From NCBI GenBank assembly GCA_022592435.1, contig JABYQS010000004.1, forward strand, positions 62,001 through 126,000: a stretch of DNA of 64,000 nucleotides, given 5' to 3'. The translations under genes and the position numbers were made by a program. Under the pieces are notes generated by a model. That model did not search any database, was not told the origin of the DNA, and saw only the letters and a list, made by a program, of their open reading frames with translations. Every line of letters begins with the position of its first letter. Positions within the stretch are counted from its first letter, which is position 1. The DNA comes from Cerioporus squamosus. Lineage: Eukaryota > Basidiomycota > Agaricomycetes > Polyporales > Polyporaceae. Of the stretch, positions 1 to 9,979 are shown in pieces.

Positions 1-122
1 CCCATGCTGTATCATCTGCACCCCCCACCGTCATGCTCGCAGACGCACGCCGTGGCTTGTACAGTATCTTTCATGCCCCCTCACGTGTTATCGTTCACGC
101 GTTCACGACTTAACCTTACTTA

Positions 123-686
123 TTACCCGCATATGCGCGGTATTGCCTGCTTCCCCTCCTCTACCTCTTCCCGACCCTCTGGAGTGGTCTCGTCACCCGT
201 CTCCACTTCCTCGTCGTCCTCGCTGTTGATGATATCTCGCACATGCACATTGACGTTGCCCTCGAGTGCTCGTTTGTATACTTACCTGTACGATTTGTTG
301 ACCCGGCTCGGTACGAGTACAGTACGGATATCTGCCGCATAATGGCTCTGTGTCTCGGATTCCTGTTTCGATGTGTTGGATGTCGGGCGGACGACTCTGT
401 AGCGGTAGTGACCCCGCGACATGCTATAGCTCCTACGTACCACACTACCAATTGGACGCTTCCTAACGCCTCTCTTCGTTACGCATATGATACTGTACGA
501 TGTGTTCTTGAATGTATTTCTCTTCTCCTTGAATCTGTACTTGTTCCCGCCGCTCGGCGTGAAGGCATACTTAGTCATATGTTATGCGAATGCCTCAGCC
601 ACCACCGTGCCCGCCTTGTGACCACGGCGCATCCAAGTCTCCGTGTCTAGTTCGCGGCCGCGATCATGGTTACCAATTCTGGGCAT
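123..686 (-). CDS. Hypothetical small protein, basic N-terminal half and acidic C-terminal tail
   Basis: I do not recognise this protein. The model starts at the ATG at 686. It passes a possible 36-nt intron (about 581-616) into a Lys/Arg-rich stretch, then crosses a GT-AG intron whose acceptor is a TCATCAACAG. The last exon encodes a Glu/Asp-rich tail beginning SEDDEEVETGDE and stops at TAA (123-125). The phase-2 donor before GTAAGT joins the tail exon in frame, which is the main support. An alternative is a start at the ATG at 578, avoiding the very short first intron. The gene is head to head with the acyl-CoA dehydrogenase, 105 bp between starts. Function is unknown; the charge layout would suit a nucleic-acid or chromatin protein, but that is a guess. 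Confidence 0.4.
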
Positions 687-791
687 GGTTGCCGCCCCGG
701 GTAGCCGGTATAGCCGGGCGTGCATTGATATTGAAGTGCGGGGGCGGGGACTGCTGGCTTCCCCCACACTTGTCCTCTCCTGTCTTGAGCT

Positions 792-2676
792 ATGGCGACC
801 CACCCTATTGTCGAGTACACCTCTGCGTCGTCGTGGGCTCTGGTGCGTGCGCTCCCATTTGCGAATGTAAAGGGGAAGTGGACGTGGAATCCTGAACGGT
901 GCGCGTGCATTTAGATCGAGGACAAGTTGTCTCCTTTCGCGAAGGAGACTCTTGCGAAGCTCATCAAGTTCCTAGAGGTACGTTGCCTCCCTATGAAGCT
1001 CTTGTGAGCGCATCATCTTCCGTGCGGCTTACCTTGCACTGGTAGGAGGAGGTCTTCCCCGCGGTGCGGGTTGCGCACGCCCAGATTCCTACGGACCCAG
1101 AGACGCGCTGGAAGACCGTCATCCCTGTTGTTGCGGATCTCAAGGTCAAGGCCAAGAAGCTCGGGCTGTGGAACCTCTTCTTGAGCAAGGCGCACTACCC
1201 GCAGTTCGGTGTGCCTCTCACCAACCTCGAGGTACGTCTGCCAATTGGCGTCCTTCTTCCTCCTATTCAAACCTTCGCGGTCTCCGCAGTATGCTGTCAT
1301 GGCAGAAGTCCTTGGACGTGGCGGCCAGCTCGCGTCCGAGTCCGTCAACTGTTCCGCACCGGACACTGGTAACATGGGTACGTGCTGGGTACTGCCATGC
1401 GCACGCTCGCCAGTGACTAATGGAGTTACACGCTGTGTGTAGAGGTGCTCGCACGGTATGCTTCTCCGGAGCAGCAGAAGAAGTGGCTCGTGCCGCTCCT
1501 GAACGGCGAGACTCGGTCTGCGTTCTCCATGACGGAGCGCTTTGGTAGGTTCTTTACCTCAGCGGTTTGCCCAAGCTGACACATACGTCGTAGTCGCGTC
1601 CTCGGACGCCACGAACATCCGGACGACTATCCGCCAGGAGGGCAACGAGATCGTCATCAACGGCCACAAGTGGTACATCAGCGGGGCGGGCGACCCTCGC
1701 TGTGCCCTCCATCTCGTCCTCGGCAAGAGCGACGCGGAGAACTCGGACAAGTACCGCCAGCAGAGCATCGTCATCGTCCCTGCGAACGCTCCTGGTGTCA
1801 AGGTCATCCGCCCCATGGGTGTCTTTGGATACGACGATGCCCCCGAGGGCCACTGCGAGATTATATACGAGAACGTTCGTGTTCCTCTAGAGAACCTCGT
1901 GTACGGCTGGGGCAAAGGCTTCGAGATCATCCAGGGACGTCTTGGGTGAGTCCTCGTCTGCCATGAGCCGTGCGTGGTCCTTACTGAAGGGGGATCTAGC
2001 CCTGGTCGTATCCACCACTGTATGCGATCCATCGGTGCTGCCCAGCACGCGTTGGACTTGATGCTCCAGCGTGTCACCGACCCGGCGAAGAAGACGTTTG
2101 GCAAGTATCTCCACGAGCACGGCACCGTCGTCGCCGATATCGCCAAGTCGCGCGCCGAGATTGAGTCAGCGAGGTTGCTCGTCTACAGCGCTGCCTTGCA
2201 GGTTAGTACTCTCTCTCTGTGTGCATGAGCGTTGTGCTGACAGGTATGCAGATTGACAGGGTGAAGGCGAAGGGAGCACTGAAGGAGATTGGTATCGCCA
2301 AGGTACGCCGTTTTGACCGGATGAGTAATCTCATGTACTGACGCTAGGATACAGTTTGTCGTGCCCTCGATGGCATGCGAGGTCATCGACCGTGCTATCC
2401 AAGCATACGGCGCAGAGGGCGTCAGTCAGGACACTCCCCTCGCTGCCATGTACGCCGGGCTTCGGACCCTGCGTATCGCCGATGTAGGTTATATCTCGTT
2501 GGCATTCTCGAACCCATACTGAGATGCTACTGCTCTAGGGTCCCGACGCAGTTCACATCCAGCAGATTGGTCAGCGGGAGCTTAAGAGGGCCGCTGCTCT
2601 GACGAAGCGTCAGGCCGAGCTCAAGAAGAGGGAGAAGGCGCTCGCCGAAAAATATAAGGTTAAGGTGCACCTGTAA
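792..2676 (+). CDS. Acyl-CoA dehydrogenase (ACAD10/11-like)
   Basis: This flavoprotein should oxidise acyl-CoA to enoyl-CoA in beta-oxidation or a related pathway. Spliced exons give about 440 residues. First comes an alpha-helical N domain ([20 protein letters not shown]). The flavin/substrate signature follows as [15 protein letters not shown], joined across an intron at 1545-1592. Then come the beta domain [11 protein letters not shown] and the C-terminal helical domain with [18 protein letters not shown] and [17 protein letters not shown]. The first exon is only 51 nt (792-842), with an intron to 914. Many relatives read MTEP where this protein has MTER. No mitochondrial presequence is visible, and the C-terminus KVKVHL is not a canonical peroxisomal signal, so location is open. 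The family is clear; the chain-length preference is not. Confidence 0.93.
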
Positions 2677-3037
2677 GGTCGTCGTGCTTGCTGCATCACT
2701 TCCGTATCTATCTGGAGGATCGTGTCACACCATGTATTCTTACTCAACACACTAAACCATATCGCATTGGTCGGACTGTCATTCTGGACTACCTGTTTTG
2801 GCGATTTGCACTGCGCGTTCGTATCGTTCGCCCCTGCGTCTCTGTGGAGATAGAATGAGTGTGGCCATGAGCTACTTAGAAATACCTCTGCACCCACCCA
2901 TGGTAGTACAACCGGAGTACTTACAACTGAAGCTATGTAGACTTGGACTCCGCCACTTGCGCCTGCCCCCGTGGGCGCTTCACATAACCGCGGTAGGCGT
3001 TTGCCACGTGATCGTACATTTCTTGCCTCCGTCCGCC
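2677..3037 (+). other. Spacer between tandem genes
   Basis: No gene is supported here. It should hold the acyl-CoA dehydrogenase 3' UTR and the promoter of the next gene. A CACGTG E-box core lies about 35 bp before the next start codon. Confidence 0.5.
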
Positions 3038-3736
3038 ATGTCGAGTGCTACGACACAAGCTCTGCGGACGACCCTCAGACGGGCAGCATCATGTAGAGGC
3101 TACGCTTCCTCCTCTTCCTCCGGTTGGCATCATCATCATCCTCACCCTCGCCCTCGTCACCATCATCCTCCAAGCTCGACGTTCGCCCCAAAGCCGAGCT
3201 CCCCGCGGACAAAATGCGCATCCTCGTCGACCTTTACCACCAGTCGAAGCAATTCATCACGAAGGAGAACCTCTCTGAAGCCATTGACGAGGCGTTCATC
3301 CGCTCGCGTAGCGAGAGACAGACACTGCACCCGGAGACCCCGTTCGCTGCGCTCGTGGCGGACGTCGAGTACCACCGTCGCGCCCCCAAGTTCGCGCCGC
3401 CAAACAACATGCGGGCGATTAGCAGCAGCAAGGACGCGGAGCACAACAAGGACTGGGACTGGAGCTACCAGCGTGGCCCGAGGGAGGCCGCGGTCATGAG
3501 TACGCTCTATGGCGTGACGAATGGGCAGGGCGAGCCGCAGTACGATGCGCTCATGGATGGATACAAGGTGGTCAAGCAGGAGATCGAGAAGGAGAAGGCG
3601 GAGAAAGGAGGCGATCTACGTAGACTTGGGGTGAGTGTTTGAGCGATGTTTCGCTTGCGGTTATTGACCATAACTGGTTATTGCACAGTTGGTATCGTAC
3701 ATTCGTATAATAATGCTCGTGCTAGTCTCTATATGA
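3038..3736 (+). CDS. Conserved mitochondrial-type protein, unknown function
   Basis: The model has three exons: 3038-3122, 3194-3630 and 3689-3736, giving 189 residues. The first 28 residues are rich in Ser, Ala, Arg and Thr with no acid, as in a mitochondrial presequence. The first intron (71 nt) removes a His/Ser-coding repeat and restores the frame exactly (G|CC). The body begins ELPADKMRILVDLYHQSK and contains WSYQRGPREAAVMSTLYG and a Lys/Glu-rich helix near the end. The last intron has a good GTGAGT donor and a GCACAG acceptor. If it is retained, the protein ends four codons further on, at 3642. The family was not identified. The stop lies 9 bp from the stop of the convergent sirtuin gene. 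Confidence 0.65.
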
Positions 3737-3745
3737 CGCGTCACA

Positions 3746-4834
3746 TCACTCTTTGTCGTCCTGCAGCCCAAGAGCCTTGGGTAGCGTGGACTCAGACGGA
3801 CCGAGGAACAAGAAGTCTGCACGATCGTCGCCTGAGCTGCGGTCCAAATTGAAGATAGCCACTTTGCCACCGCGGGCTTTCACTTCGGATGCGTACCCAG
3901 CAGCTGGATACACCTGTCACCAACGGGTCAGCTCGCAGAGAACGCGATGTGATAGACAGTGGAAGGCTCACAGTAGACGACGTGCCGACGACGATGCACA
4001 GGTCAGCTTTCCTCACGAGTATGCCGATTTCCCTCAGGTACCACGGCATCTCTCCGAACCATACAACGCCCGGACGCGCCAAGGACCCGCATTTCTTGCA
4101 CTTCGGCAGGTCTGCGACGTCGATGTGCGGTTCGGGCTGGTCTTTCTCAAACACATTCTCCGTGCCGGCGAGCGCCGGGCATACTGGTGAGTCGGGGATG
4201 TGCTCTCGGTGACCACATGCAGACGAGGTGCACACGACATCAAAGAGCCGTCCGTGCATCTCGAGCATGGAGTCCTGCACAGCTGGCGAGCGGACCTCTT
4301 CCGCAAGTTCGGGGTGCCTCTCTGCAATCTGGTCGAGAGCCCTGCGGCTGAGGCCGTCCACGTTCTGCGTTATGAGCGCGAATGATGCTCCCGGGGCTAT
4401 CTTCTCCCGTACGGACGAGATGGAGAACATTGCAAGTGCGAGATGGCCCTCGTTCGGTTGCGCTGCCAATGCCCTGTTCGCATATACAATCAGAGATCTG
4501 CAGGAATCTGTTAGAAGCGTGTTATGCGTACTTCTCTCGGCGGTAGTGGTAGAATTGCCAGACTCTGGAGGGATTCTCCTTGAATGCTTGGGGGGTGGCG
4601 AGGGTTATTGCATCGTACTTGCGCCACAGCCCACCGGCACCTCTGAAGGTCGGAATGCCTGTGGCGTGTCGTCAGTATGCTACTCGAGTCATACTGAGAG
4701 GGCTGTCAATGACACGGACCAGATGCTGCGGATAATCCGGCTCCCGCCACAGCTATGATATGCTTGGAAGACTTGAGGGTCGAGACAAAGGCAGACATGT
4801 CTGTCAGAGGCGAAGATTGGGGATCTGACGACAT
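3746..4834 (-). CDS. Sirtuin, SIRT5-like NAD-dependent protein deacylase
   Basis: This is a class III sirtuin that removes acyl groups from lysine using NAD. The NAD-binding [15 protein letters not shown] is split by an intron after SG. It is followed by GLWRKYDA, the SIRT5-type [19 protein letters not shown], the catalytic histidine in MHGRLF, zinc cysteines in VVCTSSACG and CKKCG, and [12 protein letters not shown]. The C-terminal exon reads [22 protein letters not shown] after a 59-nt intron. Four exons follow from ATG 4834; a second in-frame ATG at 4798 is possible. The Y-x-Y-R pattern in FYHYRR corresponds to the SIRT5 residues that bind the acidic acyl group, so desuccinylase-like activity is inferred rather than shown. 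The gene is head to head with the DUF2423 gene. Confidence 0.93.
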
Positions 4835-5165
4835 CTGGACGGCGATAGGTGGAATGCACGGTGTACGATCGCCTGACGCTCACGGAACGAGGTTGGATTG
4901 AAGCTGAGACCAAGCAGTAGAGTCGGACGGTCGCACTCGACTGGAGTCAAGGTGCAGCTCTGTTGCACTGTCTTGCACAGACGCAACGCGATCGGGAGCC
5001 CGATCCTCAAGCACGTGTATCTCAGATCTCAGATCCACATATTTTCGCTGCCGCATCCCCGCAGACACACCCTTACACACCCTCACCAAGCCTCTCTTCC
5101 GCCTCACCAATCCTCACGGACTCCGTCTCACACACACCCCGCCACTACCCACTACAACACACGCA
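4835..5165. promoter_or_regulatory. Shared promoter region, sirtuin / DUF2423 gene
   Basis: This 331-bp stretch separates two divergent start codons (4834 minus, 5166 plus). The side next to the plus-strand gene is a C/A-rich, nearly G-free tract typical of a fungal 5' UTR. No TATA box stands out. Confidence 0.5.
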
Positions 5166-6116
5166 ATGGCCAAGTCCACACGCTCGAAAGTAAAGCGGCA
5201 CTTCCGCGCAAAGAAGCGGGAGGAAGGCGTATACGCCGCGACGGAGGCCGCTCGCCTCCAACGCCTGAATATGAAGCTCCGCGCACTCACAACCACCACG
5301 CCTGCGCAGGAGAAGGCGGAGGACGAGATGCCCGTTGAGGGCCAGGGCGAGAGTGAGTGGCAGGACGAGCCTGGCGCAGGTTGGTCTTCTTCCACCTCCA
5401 CTTCCACCGACTCGGACTCCGAGTCGGACACAACCCCGTTTTTCCTCTCGGCTCTGGCCCTCGTCGACCCGCACGATATCACCGCAGAGCACTTAGGCGA
5501 GCTCGGCGGGCTTCGTATGCTGGGAGGCAGCGCATACTTCCCTGGAGGACCGTACAGAACGCAAGGACAAGGACGGAGGCTGAGCACCGGCACGTGCGGG
5601 CTCGACCATCTCTTCCCGGGCCTCCCTCTTCTGGGCTGTGGTTCAGGCAACGATGGTTGACGCTTTTCTCTCTCTGTTGCAGATGGCCAGCGGCCTTCTG
5701 GAGCGCAGGCAGATAGCGCAGGTCCGTACCCTTCTCATCCCTTTTCCCTCGCGACGTTCGCAAGCTCACGCCCTCTCTTCCTTCCCTGCTCAATCATTCT
5801 ACATCCCCTGTTCGTCTCGGCAACACCTCTCGGAACACCTCGCGAATCACGGCTGTCCCGACGATGCCCTCACATCTAACCCTTCCCACGACATCCACAT
5901 ATTCGGCTGACAGACGCAATGGACCTCGACGCGGGCGCAGGCCCTTCATCCGCATCCGCAGACAAGCGGATATCGACTCACGGCCCCCGCAACTCCCGCC
6001 GCGAACAGTGGCGCGCATCCAAGGGCATGCCCGCCCGGCCAAAGTCGAGGGGCATGAACAGGCAGGGCACCGTCGCCGCGAAGCGGAAATCAGGCCGGTC
6101 GCACAGGAGACGGTGA
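5166..6116 (+). CDS. LLPH/DUF2423 family nucleolar protein
   Basis: The N-terminus MAKSTRSKVKRHFRAKKREE is the hallmark of the DUF2423 family (human LLPH, yeast YBL028C), small basic proteins linked to the nucleolus and large ribosomal subunit. The middle is acidic and Ser/Thr-rich, followed by a helix ending ITAEHLGELGGL. The C-terminal exon is basic and ends KRKSGRSHRRR, as in the family. Exons are 5166-5514, 5683-5721 and 5914-6116, giving 196 residues. The 39-nt middle exon has a pyrimidine-rich acceptor (CTCTCTGTTGCAG) and GTCCGT donor. It is phase 1 at both ends, so it can be skipped without a frame change. A ribosome-biogenesis role is inferred from the family. Confidence 0.85.
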
Positions 6117-6861
6117 AACATCTGGGAGATTGATTGGTCGAGTCTTCGAGGAGAGGACTGTGCACTGGGTCGTGCTTGGTGCTCAGTGTGTGCAGTGTGT
6201 GTATCCGCGTTTGCATGGTGTTGTTATCGCATTCCCATCTTCGATTCATTCGTTTTTGTGTGCTTGAAGTGCTCTCTGCTCTCTCGGAGTTTCATGAAGG
6301 GAAAGATGTGCACGGAAGTTTCCAAGGACGGCAGCTGCAATTGATTGCGAGGACTGGACTAACGGAGGTGTCTAAATGAGTGACTGCAACGGGTCGACGT
6401 CTGCAAGATCAATATAGTATGGGGGAAAGAGGGAGTTGGGAGGTGAGATCCGAGAGTGAGATGCTACAGCTATATTACGACTATGAGGGGCGCATGGGAC
6501 TCGGGAGTTGAACGAAGCTACTAACAAGAACAGCAGAGGGGTGCGCTATGGTATCTATATGTACTGCACATGGACGACAATTACTTGCGATACACGTACA
6601 TGGGCATCAAGACGGGCTCAGATGATGGGCAGATTCGAGTGACTTGTGATCGTTCAGATACGCTGTCGTGCGGCGGGAGCGGAACAGGGAGCCATTATCG
6701 ACGCGGACGTCCACGCCGAGGTAGTGTAGACCAGGAAGCAGGCAATGCATTGGTAGTCGTGGTCATCGGAGGGACACCGGCGCCACGCGCAGGTCGTCAG
6801 CAAGCATTTTAGGCATATAAACAGCAAGAACGGGGCAGAGCCGGCAGCTTGACGGCTCCCT
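6117..6861. other. Intergenic, converging 3' ends
   Basis: No convincing gene. This interval lies between the stop of the DUF2423 gene and the stop of a minus-strand gene, and should be mainly 3' UTR. Confidence 0.5.
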
Positions 6862-8728
6862 TCAGACAGCGTGGAACGACTTGTTGTCCGGGTCGTTCAT
6901 GAGCGACGGCGCCTTGTCGGTCACAGACGAAGGGCTCGGGCTGTCAATATCAGGGTCGTCAGTCACACGAGTTAACCACCGATCGGTGGCGCACACAGAG
7001 CGATCGGGATGAAACGAGACGTACTCGAAGTCCTCCATGACGATCTGGTCCGTCGTGACGTGCACCTCCGGGCGGGAGGGTAGCGCTTGCTCTGCAGCCG
7101 GAGGGCTGCGGACGCGGGGAGACGCGGAGCGGTAAGCTGCGTCGCGCTGTGCACGTAGATATCGTCGTCGTCGTCGAGGTCCCGGAGCGAGGTCACCGTC
7201 CTGCAGGCGGCGACGGCACTACACGCACACGGGTGGTTAACTCGTGCGAAGGCAGCGGACGGAAGGGAGGTTACGTACGAGAGGACAGCAGCGGGAACCT
7301 AAGGGATTATTCGTCAGACGTAATCTAGGACTGGAAGGAGAGTGTGCTTACTGTAGCGATCCTAAGATCCGCCGAGAAGACGAAGGTCAATGTATACTCG
7401 ACCGAATAGAGAAGTCGCGATGCCAGCTTACAGGTTCATAACCGCTAAGGGCGAAATGATTTAGTACAGAAGCACCTCACCGTGAATAAATATACTTACA
7501 ATTCAGATTGATGGCATTCAACACCTGCGAAATGACATGTTATGAATATCTGTGCGCAGTGCGATTCAAGAACCACTCACGGCAGGAAGCGCATTGCACG
7601 AGAATGCTGCCAAGTAGTAGATGACGCCGTCCTTGAAGAGCAGCTCCCAGATGCTCGCAGAGTGTTCCCTCCGCAACAGACCGATGACGTGGAAAACGAG
7701 GACGACCAGGTTGAACCCCATCGCTGCGAAGCAAAGCGACAACAATCTCAGCACCACGCCCACACTCGCAAAAAAACACAAGCGGAACAACAACAGCCGA
7801 GAAATCGGACACCTACTCGCCCAGAACGTCACGCTAAGGAAGACGTGGTTCGTCGTCGTCACGACGCAAGACAGCGACGTCGGGCTGTACTCGGCGTTGA
7901 TGATGAACATGCCGCGCCAGAGGAGGGCCCACTGGGCGAGGCACAGGCCGACAAGCGGGATGACTATGGGCAGCTTGCGTTCCCACAGCGCGAGGCTAAG
8001 CGAGGGAGGCGGACATCAAAGACCGGATCAGCGTTCATATGGGGCATCGGGCGGTGGTTTAATGAAAAGTGGGCTTACGTCCGGAGCATCAGGGTCGTCG
8101 ACGAGCAGACGATGGACAGGTTCCCGGCCACCTGTGCATCGGGCAAGGTCAGACAGACAATATGGACGAAACAAACGCCGCCGGACGCACACAAATGAAC
8201 GTGTAGAGAGCTTGGCAGTTGATCTGCGATGCGGTCAGAGATTATGGTGCGACAGGTATGGCGAACGGTAGACTTGCCGGCGACCTGATCGTGAACGAAG
8301 CCATCCTAAAGAAAGGTCAACACGGTGCTCCACGGACCCGACAAGACAGAACCGCTCACAGAGCCGCGATGGAGAGGATGAGGCTGAATCGGCAGAGGAA
8401 GAAAAAGACTTGTGTACGCGCTCAGCAACTGAGACGGAGATGAAGCAGACACAAGACTCACTCTGCTCACACGATCGTCAGTAGAGGAAACAAGATATAC
8501 GACGAAAGACGCACCCATTGCCACCGTAGCTTCCGTCGCCCCTGGAGAATGGACAACTCGAAGTCCGACGTCTGGAAGACCTCCCAGACATAGAGACCGA
8601 AGCAGGCGAAGATGACGTTCGCGTAGGCAACTGCGAGCGGGAGCTGCGATGAGTACACGACACGCTGTGAGGGAGCACCACGTACCGTTCTCCTTTGCGA
8701 GCTCCTGGGGCGAGGACCAGTTGACCAT
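6862..8728 (-). CDS. Multi-pass membrane protein of an Agaricomycete-type family, unknown function
   Basis: The start is MVNWSSPQELAKENG at 8728, followed by a first membrane segment (LPLAVAYANVIFACFGLYVW) and then EVFQTSDFELS. Several short exons with hydrophobic segments follow, including FKDGVIYYLAAF about two thirds in. The C-terminal exon reads VTTDQIVMEDFEYVS and ends in a hydrophilic, Asp/Ser-rich tail with TAA-type termination at 6862-6864. This layout is familiar to me from hypothetical integral membrane proteins common in mushrooms, typically with about seven helices and a cytosolic tail. I could not fix all internal exon borders; the join near 7080-7150 is uncertain. No function is known, though a receptor or sensor is conceivable. 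Confidence 0.7.
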
Positions 8729-9979
8729 GGCGAGGCGGCAGGAGCGTTGGGGACAAAGTGGGAGGGCGGGAAGAGGAACGGGGCCGGGAGCGAGACGCGG
8801 GTTGTTTTATGAAAGGTGGCAGGACGCGACGCGGGGCACGTGTGGACTGGGGCCGGACGGGGAACATGGCAGGGCTCGCTTCTCGCGCGCGATGGATGCT
8901 TTCGGGCTGTCCCTTGTTCTCACACACGCCCTCCGGCCCTTCTTTGTCCGCTAGCCCAACGCCATGGCGATGTCCCGCCCCAGCGTGCCGTCCTTGTACT
9001 TCGTGTGCCCGCCCGCTGCCTTGTCTGGCCTGCTGGGCCCGGGGACGGTCGCTGGGCAGGATGCTGCATGGTGGGTGGCGGGCGAGGGACGCGTTGGACG
9101 CGGAGACCGTTCAAGCTTCCGTGATCGGCGGCTACGCGAGCGCCCCCGATCCGGCCTACACTCTATCTCCTGCACCAGATCTAGCAACACCTGCCAAACG
9201 CGGAAAGTGTAGTGGAACTGACTCGCCCCTCCCGTCTGCCGCCTCGTCTGCCCGCCTCTCGCCCACGAACGAACTAGTGCCGCTGCACCCGTGAGGCACG
9301 CAACCTTCCTGGACAGCGGCCGCAGCACTGACGCCTCGTGTTCGACGCGCTGCCCTCTTCCCGAGGGGCGCGCGGTTGGCCAATGTGTTTCACCATATTT
9401 GCGCCGGCATCCCTGACAACTCACGTAAGTCTGACGCTCCCTTCTCCGAGTCCCGAGTCCCGACAGACAGCTCGCACCATTACAAGGGCGATTCTCACCA
9501 GAGCCCAGACCCAGGAAGCCGCGGCGACTCACGTCAACGATCTGCGTGAACCACAGCAGTCGATGCACACGCCCCATCATTACCACTCCGCGGCGGTTCT
9601 TTCTCCAGGTTCGAAGGCCCACGGCGTGGCGAGCTCGCGAAAGCGCCAGCACGTCGTCCGTGACAGCGGCAGGCCTAAGTACCTACTGGCCGCAATAAAT
9701 CTCAGAGCCTTCGGTCAGAAGCAACCATGATCACCGCAGCGCAGGTTCGCAGACTCCGACCACGCTAAGGTTTGACTAGAGTCGCCGGCCGACCGCGCGG
9801 GGCGGCTGACGTCAAGGGCCGAGCATGGAAGAGCAGGCCTGCAACCACTCAGTGAGCGAGACAGAGGGCTTCGGGCGGCGCGTCCCATCCCATAGTCGCA
9901 GCGACAGTACCCCAAAAGAGCGTGTACTCACTACATACCACACTAGATCGCGACGCAAGCACGACGAGACACCAATTAA
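8729..9979. other. Intergenic, about 1.25 kb; weak coding signal
   Basis: This is the upstream region of the membrane-protein gene and the 3' side of ERB1. A minus-strand open frame ending at 8951 finishes with the plausible C-terminus GRDIAMALG, but I could not join it to upstream exons. No gene is called. Confidence 0.4.
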
